Positions 45,214-57,314 of a stretch of DNA of 64,000 nt are shown here, piece by piece. The position numbers and the translations under genes are program-made. The stretch covers positions 1-64,000 of the forward strand of contig JAGMVK010000025.1 in NCBI GenBank assembly GCA_020747065.1, given 5' to 3'. The notes beneath the pieces are model-generated. The model saw only the letters and a list, made by a program, of their open reading frames with translations. It was not told where the DNA came from and made no database searches. Within the stretch, counting starts at the first letter, position 1; every line of letters starts with the position of its first letter. This stretch comes from Cadophora sp. MPI-SDFR-AT-0126. Lineage: Eukaryota > Ascomycota > Leotiomycetes > Helotiales > Ploettnerulaceae.

Positions 45214-47049
45214 TTTGAGGACTGCAGTAGATTCCTGGCACTGATCGCCTGAAGACAAAGTTATTTATGTACCGAATAGTATGTAGTATGTCTGAGATTG
45301 TTTTGAAGATGGAGGTTCTGAGCTGAGGACCTGATAAGTGCGTGCCCAGATCCGATCAAAACTTCAAGCAATTTCCATTTACAAGATTAAGGATAAATCG
45401 AGAATCCCGAATGGAAACAGCGTTGACTTCTGTCAAAACTCATTTCTCAATCGTCAAAACGTCCTCGATACATTATTCCCTTATAGCTGCGACTCCTCAG
45501 CAACGATTTCTCTGTAGAATAGAGCGCAATCTAGGCTCGCTTAATCATCCTTATGCATGTGCCAAGCTTTCACTTTCAAGTCAACATATATGATTCCAGG
45601 AGCACACGTGTACCGAAGTAGCGAGTTTGCGGTTCGCTCCACTTGAAGATACATTTGGCAACATGTTGCGAGATCTTAACGCCGAGATCTCGAGCAAGAG
45701 GCTCGTCCCTGGCTTAGCTACTGATAACTATTGGCGAGGACACGGAACCGGTTGTTCTAAACCAATTTTGGATCACTTCTTTAATGCTAGTCTTGAGAGC
45801 TCCAGTCAGGTTAGTCAAGCTCCATTCGAATCTGGACCCGTACTCGATTCAACCTCAATCCTCGCTTAAGGCCCGACTTGGTAGAAAGTACAATGCTCAA
45901 CAGTTGAATAGCCACCAAATCGACCAGACACAGAGAAGGACACGCGTCAAAAAGATAGATTTAACGCTAAACAGAACGATGGTCTCTATTTTCAAAATGC
46001 TGATAAGTGAAGAACTCGCGATAAGAAAACACAAGATACACCTTCCGCCAGTCCCATGAAGAGAATCTTTAACAACAGAAGCATACGAAGGACTCACGGT
46101 GGCAGACACTTGCAAAATTCCTTGACTAATTTTACTAGACGGCATGACACCGATGGCTTTTAGATTTCCATTCAGATCTGGATCCCAAACAAATTTATTG
46201 CTCTCTACTTTCTCACTGATGCACGTGAATCCCCTTTCCTCGCGCCCCCTCAGCTGACACTCACCAAGCGAAGCGAATCATAGCCACATCCCTCATGACT
46301 TGCCCACGCATCGCATTCGTACTCACTCTCAGCCACTACCCCACGCCCATTTGAAACTCCTTAGAGCTTACTGTGACAGTGTGATATCCAGTTCGAACCT
46401 GCTGACATCACTAACCGATTCGGGTGGGTGGTAAGCAGGAACTTATTTTGGCGGCTTTGACGAGACGAGTGCACGAATGAGGATGCGAGGGTCGGATGTC
46501 CTTGATCTACTCTATCAAACTGGCACTTCTTTTAGAGAAGGGTTCGCGTCATTGAGGAGGTGGTTAGTTCAGAATTCCGAGTCGAGGATTTGTTGATAAT
46601 GAGGATTTTTGGGGTTTTTAGGAGATGAGAGGAGAGTGTTGGATTGAATTAGATCTTGTTTTGTTATAGATTGGGGCGATGGTATTTGAGTAGGTGATGC
46701 GAGGCGAGGGGTGGCACATGGGAGAGTGGGTGAGACAGTTCAAGATTTACGTCAGATGTGCGAAGACCGATTTCCAGTATGGGATGCGAACGAACGCAAT
46801 TATGGTACCTCCGTACAGGAGTGTGGAAATGATGGTGTGCGGCGTGGTCTGTCAGATGGCTTTGGCTATATCAAGGACTCGCTTTTCCTGGTTGTTTGTT
46901 CTGGTAGAGATATTTCTTTGTGGTATTTTGTGAAGACCGTGCGCGGCTTTGTTGTCTTTGTTTATATTGTGTACTGAGTGTAACTTCTTCATTGGGATCT
47001 CATCTTATACGACGTCCGTTTCTTGAGAAACACATACATACAGATAAAC
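45214..47049. other. Intergenic between divergent genes, nothing recognised
   Basis: Shared upstream region of the minus-strand transcription-factor-like gene and the plus-strand RING gene. Small ORFs without features; 46,480-47,040 is G/T-rich on the plus strand. Confidence 0.5.
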
Positions 47050-47775
47050 ATGGCCATTTCAACTCAAGACCCAGCATCTACACCACTTCCGCTCTCTTCC
47101 TCGTCCTCCCTGAAATCATCAACACTCCCCTCTGAACCACGCGACTCCACCCTGTCAAATCCACAACCACAAACACCTCTCCCCTTAGACTGCACAATCT
47201 GCCACTCCCCTTTCGACACCCCCCGTCCTGACGGCACCACCGAATCCCCCTCCCTCCTTCCATGCGCCCACATCTTCGGCTCCATCTGCATAAAGCGATG
47301 GATCGAATCCTCACAACATCAGAATTGTCCGAACTGTCGTCGCGAAATGCGGTATAGCGGGTGCGGACACACTATCATACCGAAAGCTATATCCAAACCA
47401 TTGCCAAGAGCGCTAGAGGTCCAGGAGAATGGCGACAGTCAGGTGGATGTTGATACGGAAGGTGAGACCGAGTTGAGCTTGAAGGCTGTGAAAACGGAGG
47501 ATATGCCGACCTTATGTCTGCTTTGTAGAGAGAGTAGGGAGATGGAGGAAGTTGTAAGAAGAGCGGAGAGGAGGCTGGTGGCTGAGGAGAGGGCGTTGGA
47601 GGGGTTGAGGGTGTTGCCGGGGTTGTTTGGAGGGTTGTATAAGGGAAGTGGTACCGCGAGTGGGGCGGGAAGTCTGGGCGAGAGGAGTGAGATGGTGAGG
47701 GACAGGTGGAAGAATGAGATGATGGTTTTGAGGGAGGGTTTGAGGGGGAGGATGGAGGGAAGGGAAGAGTGGTGA
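47050..47775 (+). CDS. RING-finger protein, putative E3 ubiquitin ligase
   Basis: Single exon, 241 aa, starting MAISTQDPAS. A Ser/Pro-rich N-terminus is followed by a RING-like domain: C48-x2-C51, C72-x-H74, C80, C93-x2-C96, with the Trp at 84 that typically contacts E2 enzymes. The ligand position between His74 and Cys80 is Gly77 (H-x2-G-x2-C), a variant seen in many fungal RINGs of the form CxHxFG..C. After it come a short acidic linker, a possible extra C-x2-C pair (CLLC) and a basic, coiled-coil-like C-terminus rich in Glu and Arg. Likely ubiquitin ligase by family; partner unknown. Confidence 0.75.
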   Translation: MAISTQDPASTPLPLSSSSSLKSSTLPSEPRDSTLSNPQPQTPLPLDCTICHSPFDTPRPDGTTESPSLLPCAHIFGSICIKRWIESSQHQNCPNCRREMRYSGCGHTIIPKAISKPLPRALEVQENGDSQVDVDTEGETELSLKAVKTEDMPTLCLLCRESREMEEVVRRAERRLVAEERALEGLRVLPGLFGGLYKGSGTASGAGSLGERSEMVRDRWKNEMMVLREGLRGRMEGREEW

Positions 47776-48153
47776 GGTGGAGTTTGGCTGAAAGTGTTGG
47801 AATTAAGTCGTCTTGATACTTCTTTGTTTGGCTTTTGACTGGTGTTTTGCAGTGGTAGACAAGCGGCTGGTATTGCGCTTGGGTATTGGAGTTGGTATAA
47901 TACCCTTGGATACGGCGTTCGGTGTACTCAAATGCCTGGGTGATTCGAGGACAATAGAAACTGGAAATTGGTATTTTATCGCTGGGGTATTCTGAATCGC
48001 TTGACATAATGACATTGGCCGCTGGTCTAGTCTAATCTCGAGACTGTCGCTGCCGGTGTCTTCTGGTGCCATTGGGCTGCTGTAGGACGGTTGAAACATA
48101 TCTCAAGCTGAAAATGCTCTCTCGACTCGGGCAGACGTATGGCCGTATCTGGC
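47776..48153. other. Short convergent intergenic spacer
   Basis: 3' flanks of the RING gene (plus) and the small membrane protein gene (minus). No gene seen. Confidence 0.5.
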
Positions 48154-48661
48154 TCATCTTGACATTGTCCTGCCCTGCCTCTCGTCGTCCTCCTCGTCAC
48201 TGTCATCTTTGAACCCTTCTTCCAAATCCCGACTCAGCCGTCTGCCATCATCATCTCTCCCTCTCCGGGCATCCAGGGACAAGGCTTCCCTACGGTTGTC
48301 GTCCACCTCATATAGTTCTTCCCCTTCCTCCTCATCGAAATCACTGCCAGACCCATCCTGTGCACTGACGGTATACTGGTCTCTATTGAAGTGTGACCTC
48401 CAGGCTGACGGTAATACCCATCTCGCGATCGCATCTAGTATTCGCTGTCGTATCGAGGAGGTCTGGGTAGATATCGTATCAAGTGGGAGATACTGGCTGT
48501 ATTTTCCCCGGTACCGTTTCCATATTGGAACCACAACGTAGGATACCAGCAGGTACAGGATCAGAGATATAATGGCCGGAATAAGTAGAGTCTGCGAAAT
48601 GTCAGATGTGCTGACAAAGGGCACGCAGCAGCCCTACCTTTAGAACTGATAAGAACCCCAT
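48154..48661 (-). CDS. Small single-pass membrane protein with acidic tail
   Basis: Two exons: 48661-48638 (24 nt, coding MGFLSVLK) and 48591-48154; the 46-nt intron starts GTAGGG and ends CGCAG, with CTGAC as branch site. 153 aa. One hydrophobic helix (TLLIPAIISLILYLLVSYVV, about residues 9-28) is followed by a basic flank (WKRYRGKY), then a region with RILDAIARWVLPSAWR, and an acidic, Ser/Asp/Glu-rich C-terminus of about 60 residues. Likely a membrane-anchored fungal protein of unknown function; I do not recognise the family. The short first exon makes the start moderately certain only. Confidence 0.6.
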
Positions 48662-49036
48662 ATTGACTGAATCCTCCTCGTCGTCTCCTGCTAGCATGGA
48701 AGTTGGCGCTGGATGAGGTATATAGACGTCGTCTCCAGCTCTTTTGGGACTGCCCAAGGCTCGTGGCTGCCACGCGGCGGCGTTCATCCAGGTCAGATCA
48801 GGCCAGGCTGAGTCGGGTTTGGCGCAATGGTTGTCTTCTGGCGGTTATGGAAGAGAAGTAGATTAGAATCACTCAAAGAAGCGTATGGTAGACGTAGAAC
48901 CAATCATGAGCACTCTCAATGGCCGAAAGTGTATATCTTCAATTCAATTTTCTCAGCTGGGAGTCGGCGTTGAGAAGGAAGGCAGGTGAGAGAGTATTTG
49001 CGCGCGGTTGGTTGCACTCGAATAATGCTTCCTTTG

Positions 49037-49068
49037 TTGGTTGGTTGGTTGGTTGGTTGGTTGGTTGG
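49037..49068 (+). repeat. (TTGG)8 microsatellite
   Basis: Eight perfect tetranucleotide units in the divergent promoter region. Confidence 0.9.
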
Positions 49069-49366
49069 TCGGATGGCTTGTTCGGTGGTCGGCGGCGGAG
49101 ACAAGTCAAGAGGCAGGCTATTTCTGGGCGGCTTCGATTTACATACAGTTCAGTTCGAGTTCGCTTCAGGGGTCTCGGAGCTGCAGAGGGCGGATGCGAT
49201 GCGGGTGCTGGGCTGCTCCTTAAAGGTTAGCCCCCTCCCCCCTCGGAGCTTTGGTTGGGAGGAGGGAGGGAGGATGGACGGACAGTGAGGCTAGATAGAA
49301 ACTTTAGGAAGGACACCGGCAGCCTCGAAGAAATAGGGGCGTTTGACGAATAGCAGCAACAACAAC

Positions 49367-49380
49367 ACCACCACCACCAC
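49367..49380 (+). repeat. Short (ACC)n tract
   Basis: Four to five ACC units preceded by CAA/CAG triplets. Confidence 0.7.
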
Positions 49381-50141
49381 AACACTCACTCTTTTGCACG
49401 CAGTTGTCCTTCTACTTTTCCTTCTGTTGTGTTTGTCTCAAGAAATACTTCTTTGCCCCTCCATCCTCTCTCTCTCTCACCAGTCACGACTTTCTGTCTG
49501 TCACATTCCATTGCCGTTTCTTGTGTGCACGCACGCACGTACGCACGGTCTCAGGCCGTGTTTGATGCCACTGCAGCCCTGGGGATTTGTTTCAGCCCCC
49601 CCTTTTAACGAATTAAACATTGTCCACCGTCAGGGAAGGGCACTTGCCGTTGTCGATACATAGCAGGAGAGTTAATTTGCATCAAGTCTTCACTTTCGCG
49701 GACTCCGGCCAGACGGACTGGTACGTATTGCACGTTGTGACACTCAAACAGCGGCTGTTGTTGAAAGCATCAAATCTTGGGTAAGAGGGACCTCTTATCA
49801 AGAAAGAACCACCACACCCACGTTCACCTTCCCACCTTTGATTCTCTGCATGTCGCAGACTTCAAGAACTTCATGCTAACCGATCTTTCCCAGCAGCATC
49901 TCCCTGACGACACCGGCTGTCCTATCATCGCCGCTCGAAAGGCCCGACGACCCTCCCGCTCACGTTGAGGAGGCATAATGCAAAGCACCAGGACTTGAGA
50001 CATTGGACAACTCTACATCACTTTGTCCGTGGCGAGGCAAGGCAAGGCAAGGCCAGGCCGGCAAGGACTAGAGCCCCATAATTTTCTTTGCATAGAAGGC
50101 GAGCAACTGATCGAAACATACTATCGAACGGTTCCCCCAAA

Positions 50142-53100
50142 ATGTCAGCCGCCGACAGCAAATCCCGCCAGTCTTCTGGTGGCAAGTCATTCTTCTCCAG
50201 AAGTAGCAAGAAGGACAGGAGAAATGCCAGCGACGAGGGCAAATTGGGCGCAGATCTGGACAAGACAAGCACCGCAGGCTCCCGATCATCACGACACGCG
50301 AGAGGATCCTCTGTTGCATCTATAGAACGGCCCAATTCGCCTGGTGCGGATTTGGGAGGTCTGAATATGATGGCCGGAGTAATAACATCCATTCCTTACG
50401 ACAGCGTGATGGCAGATGGCAAGTCGCCAATACCAGTGGATTACCTACCAAGACCCGACCAGATGCCAGTTCGAAGGGAACCTCTACCGCATCATCTCAA
50501 CAAGCCGGGCTCCGACTACCACCAATACCCATCCTTTGATCCTGCGACCCTCCCGAATGGCAGCTCACATCCTACAGGGCCGAGGCCACCTCCAGGAGTT
50601 ACAAATGTTACTATGGCATCTACAGGTGATCGGAGAACGCAATTACAACAGTGGGGACCAGGCAGGGCGAGTAATGCGAGCACTTTGAATGGGCACAACT
50701 CGCGATACGATTCCTATTCAACAGCTCAAACCTCGGCCTATGGGAGAAATTCGTTTGACCATTCCAGCGCCGATTCTAGTACTGACCGCTCCAGCGTCTT
50801 TTCTTCCGGAAGCTCTTCCAGAACAGCTATGCCAGCTTCACAATCCACCAGCTCTTTCAACAGCAACTTGTCGCCTTCCCACGCATCGAGTCGCGAAACC
50901 CACCGCCTTACGAAATTTCCTGCACATTACATGTCTGGGTCTCCTTCCGGGTCATTCGGGGGCGAGGGCTTCAATCTCAACAAGCCAAACGATGATAGGG
51001 TGATAGAGGAGCAATTTTTGGCATTGATGCAAAAGCGAGGATGGCACAATCTGCCAGATCAGGCAAGGCGACAAATGATGGCATACCCTGCAGCAAAGAA
51101 ATGGACTTTGGTACACCAGGATCGACTGACGGAATGGCAAGGGGAACAGAAAAGGCGGACGAATGTTAGAAATACGGGGCAATATGGACGGGAGATGGAA
51201 ATGCTTGCCAATGCTGAGGAGGAGGGTACACCAGAGTGGTTCGTACGGAAAGTTATGGACAACAGCATATCCGCGAAACAATTACAAAGTTTAGCTGTAA
51301 GTTTGCGTACACAGCCAATTGGGTGGGTTAAGACCTTTGTGGAGTGTCAGGGTCAGGTTGCTCTCACGAATGTACTTGGGAAAATCAACAGACGGCAAGC
51401 CCAAGGTCCTGCGCCAGCAGATGGATCAACAAGTGACAAGGACCTGGACCGCGAATACGATATTGTTAAGTGTTTGAAAGCGCTCATGAACAACAAATTC
51501 GGAGCCGACGATGCATTGGCTCACCAGCAAGTCATTGTGGCCTTGGCAACGTCACTCATTTCACCAAGGTTAACGACGAGGAAACTGGTCAGCGAGGTGT
51601 TGACTTTCTTGTGTCATTGGGCCGATGGACAAGGGCACCTCAAAGTCATCCAGGCTATGGACTATGTCAAGAATCAGCAAGGAGAGAATGGCCGATTCGA
51701 TGCATGGATGCGGGTGGTTGAAGTCACAGTTGATGGACGAGGAAAGATGGGAAGTCTGGTGGGAGCCAGTGAAGAAGTTCGAAGTGGTGGTATTGGGATG
51801 GAGAACCTCTTGATGGAATATGCAGTTGCAACACTGTTCCTCATCAACATGGTTGTGGATGCACCAGAAAGAGACTTGCAACTTCGAGTTCACATCCGGG
51901 CACAATTCACAGCATGCGGTATCAAGCGAATCCTGACCAAGATGGAGGGCTTCCAGTACGATGTGATAGACAAGCAGATTGAAAGATTCCGGACGAACGA
52001 GGCCATCGATTATGAGGATCTTCTAGAACGCGAGAACAGCAGCATCAAGGATAGCATTGAGGGCGATGTCAAAGATCTCAGCGATCCAACTCAAATCGTG
52101 GATGCTATTATGCAGAAAGTCCAAGGGAGCCGGACGCAGGATTACTTTATTTCTGCCCTGCAACATTTGCTACTCATCCGGGACAATGATGGCGAAGAAC
52201 GATTGCGTATGTTCCAATTGGTGGACTCTATGCTCAGCTATGTTGCTATGGACAGAAGGTTACCTGATATGGACTTGAAGCAGAGTCTCAATTTCACTGT
52301 TCAAAGTCTGCTTGACAAGCTTCACACGGACTCGGAGGCTCGCCAGGCGCTCGATGAAGCCCTGGAATCTCGCCAGATAGCTGACTCGGCAATGGCCGAG
52401 CGGGATGAGATGAAATCCCAAATTGAGCTTGGAGCAGACGGAATGGTCGCTAAATTACAGAAACAGCTGGAAGAGCAAGCTCAGGTTATTGAAATCCAAA
52501 GGCGGCAAGCGGATGCGCTGAAGAGCGACCTGGAGAGTATCCAAGCACTTCGTGCGAAGGAAGCTCAGAGGAATGAGCTTGAAACGAGAGAACTGTATCT
52601 CATGCTGCGCGATGCACAAGACATTGCCGCATCGAATGCGGCTAAGGGTACTGCTGGAGCTGCTTTGGGGGAGACTGATCCTTCCCAGATGAAAGGTATA
52701 CTGGATCGCGAAAAGCTTATGGACCGCCTTGAGATGCAAATCGAGCGTCAAAAGACCCAATACAAACTCGAGGGCCGAGTCTGGGGAGATGCTGCAGGCC
52801 CATCTGATCGCCTACGTGCACTCCGTGAGGAGATGGATGGTGATAGCCGAGCTGGTGGCGGTGCAACTCCACCTAGGGATTTCACAAATAGCATGCTCGG
52901 GAGTGTATCTCGTCAAACAAGAATACCTCGGAAGCCTGTCAATTCCCAAGAGATTCTGTTCGAGGACGATGATAATGACGAGGAGGGCATTGTTTTCGAG
53001 AAACCCCGCGTAGTAGAAATGAGACGACCCAAGCAAGCACCTGGGTACCTGGCGGAGATGAACTCGAAGGTCAAGCGGTACGATGCTAGTGACGATGAGG

Positions 53101-55394
53101 ATGGTGATGGAGTTACCACAGGACCTTCACATCCTAGTCTCGAGTCTGACTCGCCGAGAACACCCAGTGACGAGACATTACCCAAAGTCGAAGGGTTCAA
53201 CGGGCCTCCACCTCCTCCGCCACCCCCAATGCCTGGTCAAACTCCTGGCTTCACTGGACCCCCTCCCCCTCCACCGCCTCCTCCACCACCTCCTGGATCG
53301 CTTGGCGGACCACCACCGCCGCCTCCCCCGCCTCCAATGCCGAACGGAATGATGCCTCCACCACCTCCCCCAATGCCTGGAAAGAAATCTGGTGGTTTCT
53401 TGAACCAACCTTCATACAACGCTGCACCTACAATTGGTTTGCCCGTTGCTAGACCGAAGAAGAAGCTAAAGGCACTTCATTGGGAGAAGGTCGATACTCC
53501 TATGACAACTCACTGGGCAGCGCACGCACCTACTGCAGCCGAAAAGGAAGAGAAATATGCCGAGCTTTCAAGAAAGGGTGTTCTGGACGAGGTTGAAAAG
53601 CTTTTCTTGGCCAAAGAGATCAAACAGATCGGCAAGGGTTCTGGCAAGAAGACGGACAAGAAGCAGATCATTTCTAGTGATCTGATGAGAACGTTCCGTA
53701 AGTACTGGTGATTATCGCTCCGGTTACACCACTAACCATTTTCAGAAATCTCGCTCGCCAAATTTTCCAATTACTCCGTGGAGAAGATCGTTCAAATGGT
53801 CATTCATTGTGACAAAGAGGTCTTGGACAATGCTGTTGTTATGGATTTCTTGCAAAAAGAAGACATGTGCAATGTGCCTGAAAACACCGCCAAGTTAATG
53901 GCGCCCTACAGCAAGGACTGGACTGGACCCGATGCCAATAAGGACAGCCGCGAGATGGATCCCACCGAGCTCACTAGAGAAGATCAGATTTACCTTCAAA
54001 CAGCTTACGAGCTTCACCATTACTGGAAGTCAAGGATGCGTGCTCTGGCTCTCACCCGAACCTTCGAGGCCGAGTACGATGAAGTTTCAGATAAATTGAA
54101 GCAAGTTGTTGCAGTTTCAGAATCGCTGCGAGATTCAGTATCTTTGATGAATGTCCTTGGACTTATCCTTGATATCGGCAACTACATGAATGATTCAAAT
54201 AAGCAAGCCAGCGGATTCAAGCTGAGCTCTCTTGCACGACTCGGAATGGTTAAGGATGACAAGAACGAGTCAACTTTTGCCGATCTCGTGGAGCGTATCG
54301 TCCGAACTCAATACCCGGAGTGGGAAGGCTTCACCGATGATATTGGCGGCGTCGTCATCTCACAGAAATTGAATGTGGAGCAACTTCAACTAGACGCAAA
54401 GCGCTACATTGACAACATCAAGAATGTCCAAATGTCATTGGATTCTGGTAATTTGAGCGACCCGAAGAAGTTTCACCCTCAAGATCGTGTCAGCCAAATC
54501 GTGCAACGGTCCATGAAGGACGCAAGACGGAAGGCGGAGCAGATGCAGCTCTACCTGGAGGACATGATCCGGACCTACGACGACATCATGGTCTTCTACG
54601 GTGAGGACCCTGCGGATGAGAATGCACGACGCGACTTCTTTTCCAAACTTGCCATCTTCGTGACAGAGTGGAAGAAATCGAGAGAGAAGAACATTGTCCT
54701 TGAAGCCACTCGCAAACGGAACGAGGCGTCAATGAAGCGCAAACATGCTCAACTCAAAGTAACTGGAGGATCAGATGGAAGCGCACCGCCATCGCCTTCC
54801 TCCACCGGAGCCATGGACTCGCTACTGGAGAAGTTGCGTGCTGCCGCTCCACAAGCACGAGACCAAAGGGACAGGAGGAGGAGAGCTCGCCTCCAAAATA
54901 GATACCAAGTCCGTGTCGCTTCCGGACAGAAGATACCCGATCCAGATGAGATTCCGGAGATGGAGGATGCACTGAAGAGTCCTGAGTCCATCAGTACCGA
55001 AGGCCTTATGAGCCCTGAGTTGACCGTTCCTAAAGAAGGCTCTGAGGATGATATCGCCGAACGAGCCGCTCTGCTTTTGCAAGGGATGAGAGGAACGGAC
55101 GGTGCGAATGATGTAGAGGAGACCGAGCGTAGAGATAGCATGAGACGTGCACGTCGGCGCGACAACGCAGAGGAAGAACGAAAAGCTCGACGAAGACGCC
55201 GAGAAAAAGCCTCCAGTGTGTCTGAACCCCTGGATGCCGACACAGTCCTGGAAGAGGAACCAGACACGCCACAAACAGCAGAAGCACCAGCTTCCGAAGA
55301 AGGCGACAAAGAAAAAGTGCCCACACCCACCACGGTGGTAAGCCCACCAAGTCCCGACGGCTCGAAAACAAAACCTATAGAACTGGATGAGTGA
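50142..55394 (+). CDS. sepA: Formin, SepA/Bni1 type
   Basis: Two exons, 50142-53697 and 53746-55394 (5,205 nt, 1,734 aa); the 48-nt intron has GTAAGT, CTAAC and TTTCAG. Full-length fungal formin: disordered Ser-rich N-terminus (1-280), Rho-binding GBD/FH3 region (about 285-715, from EEQFLALMQKRGW), coiled coil (730-875), proline-rich FH1 (about 1020-1083) for profilin, and FH2 (about 1100-1500; KKLKALHWEKVDT at its start, LILDIGNYMND inside) which nucleates actin. A DAD autoinhibitory motif (MDSLLEKLRAAAP followed by basic RRRRAR) lies near 1541-1570. It should act at the hyphal tip and septation sites under Rho/Cdc42 control. The ATG is chosen over the longer frame because that frame has no upstream ATG. 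Ordinary conserved gene. Confidence 0.95.
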
Positions 55395-57314
55395 GTGAGA
55401 AATGATGCGGTACAGGATTTGACAGATACGGCTTTTTAATGTCTAGTTTTTGCTTCTCTCGAGAAGCGAGGAGAGGAGTGGAGACGAGGAGCCTCTTCCT
55501 CTCATTTGGTACAATTCCCTTTCTCTTGGATGAGCTTACGTATATGGTACGCGCAATGCTCGGTTTTTTGTATCTAGGTTATGCTGGAGGTTGTTCTATA
55601 GGTTTTTGGGCTCGGCTTGGCTGGAAAGGGAGACGAGAGATGGAAAACTTGAGAGGAGAAGAGTGAAGTCTTGGGGTTTGTAGTATATTGTGTGGTGTGC
55701 TTGCTCAAGAAGCGAAGAGAGAAGTTTAAGAAGAGGAGTTGTACGATGAAGAAAGCGAGAAGTCCTTGAGATGTGGGGAGGAAGATCAAGATGGTTGCAG
55801 TTGTACTTCATACCTTGCCATTCCATTTTTCTGCATAGCGTGCGGGAGGGCCTTTGATGGATTGTTCGTAAGTGGAAGGGAACGGGTACATACCTTGAGT
55901 GAATGGAACGAGACGTCGTTGAAACTTGTTCGAACTTCTTTTTTCTATGTTGTGATGTTGTGATGTTGTGGTGTCGTGATGACGTGCTTTCTGATGCTGA
56001 ATGTAATGCAAGTTTTTGGGAAGTCTCCCTATGTTGTACGTTGTACTTAAATGTCTTGCTGAGAGCGGAGTTGGTGACGGACATGCGTTTTACTTTGCTT
56101 TGCTTTACTATGCTTGAGTTGATTTGATTTGACTGAACCTGACTTTGATGATGTTGTATATTGTTATTGCGGATGCCTTTCAACGGTGTGTTTTGAAGTA
56201 CATCTGTTGACCAGCAAAGGGATATCTTTGCTTCGTGTTTATCAGGTTTTACGACGTGAAGTTTCGAGCGGTGTCGGTTTCGATGTCGTCATGTTGGGGG
56301 TTGGCATGGGGAGCTGTGGATTAGAGTAGGGAGTTGAGTCTGAATTTGGGTGGTGTGTGAGCGATGGGCGGTGCTGAGGAGATGCTTTGCATCGTGGAAG
56401 TAGACTTGGGAATAAGGGGGAAGGGGGACGGCGGGGTGGCGGGGGCTCTGTATGATGTGGAATCAGGGATCGGGAGTTGGAGGATTTTGATTTCTGCTTT
56501 GGAAGTTGGAAGTGGGGATACATTGCCATTTAAGCGAATGTTGGATCAATGCCTGATGCGAAACCACCCCTCGAATACTTCAATGTGTCAGAGCAAATTT
56601 CGACAATGGAAGTCTGCCGAAGTCTTCGATCGAATTTGGAAATCTGGGAAATTTATTTGGTATTCTGGGACGAGTTGGACTTCAAATGTACGGAGAGATC
56701 TACAATCTCAATCTTGCTTCTTTTAGAGACTCGGATTGGACGTATAGTCTTCAAGGTCATCGGATTGGGAAGTCGCAATCATCTATTCACCTTTTAACTA
56801 TTGGATCGATATTGAGGGGGAGCATTCACTTACGCGTGAAAGGAGGCCAAGGCAGACTGGTTGAGGGGAGATAATCCAGCCCCACCGTGAAAAAGCGCCC
56901 GCATCGCATCTTACCGCATGGTAGCACATCACCCGCAGCTCGCCTCTTGGGTCGTAGAAAAGAGACCGCCTAGTCGTTTGTTTGGGAAGTTCTTCCCTTC
57001 TCCTAGAGCTTCTTCTTCAACACAATTACTACAACATCAACACCAAACAACGCCTTTCTGAGTTCGCAGCTACCTCGCAACTTGCCTGCGAAGTTCAAAC
57101 CCAAGATCTTTGCACACTTGCTGACTTGGGGAAGCGGGTGAGGAGACTTTGGTAAGTTGTTGAAATATTTCCGTCACTTTTATGCGATGGTGGATGGTGA
57201 GAGGTTGCGTTAGCGAGCTGGGGTCAAGGTGTGCTGTGGGTATCGAGAGGAAACGTTCTTTGCTGACTTCTCATCATTCCACAGGCTAGAGATCGAAACC
57301 TGACGACTGCTACC
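55395..57314. other. Intergenic, nothing recognised
   Basis: G/T-rich on the plus strand after the formin stop, probably 3' UTR and spacer. The last 400 bases hold the promoter and leader of the next gene, possibly with a 5' UTR intron (AG near 57,284). No supported ORF. Confidence 0.5.

Larger units (their letters stand above)
48662..50141. other. Intergenic between divergent genes with microsatellites
   Basis: Upstream region shared by the small membrane protein gene and the formin gene. Contains (TTGG)8 and a CAA/ACC triplet tract. The last 200 bases are probably formin 5' UTR, with a GGCAA repeat near 50,035-50,060. Confidence 0.5.

Noticed and set aside
53178..53419. Minus-strand Gly/Arg/Trp-rich ORFs
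   Set aside because: Shadows of the proline-rich FH1 segment of the formin.
55596..56183. 195-codon minus-strand ORF after the formin
   Set aside because: Ser/His/Thr-rich chance frame opposite a G/T-rich 3' flank; no motif.
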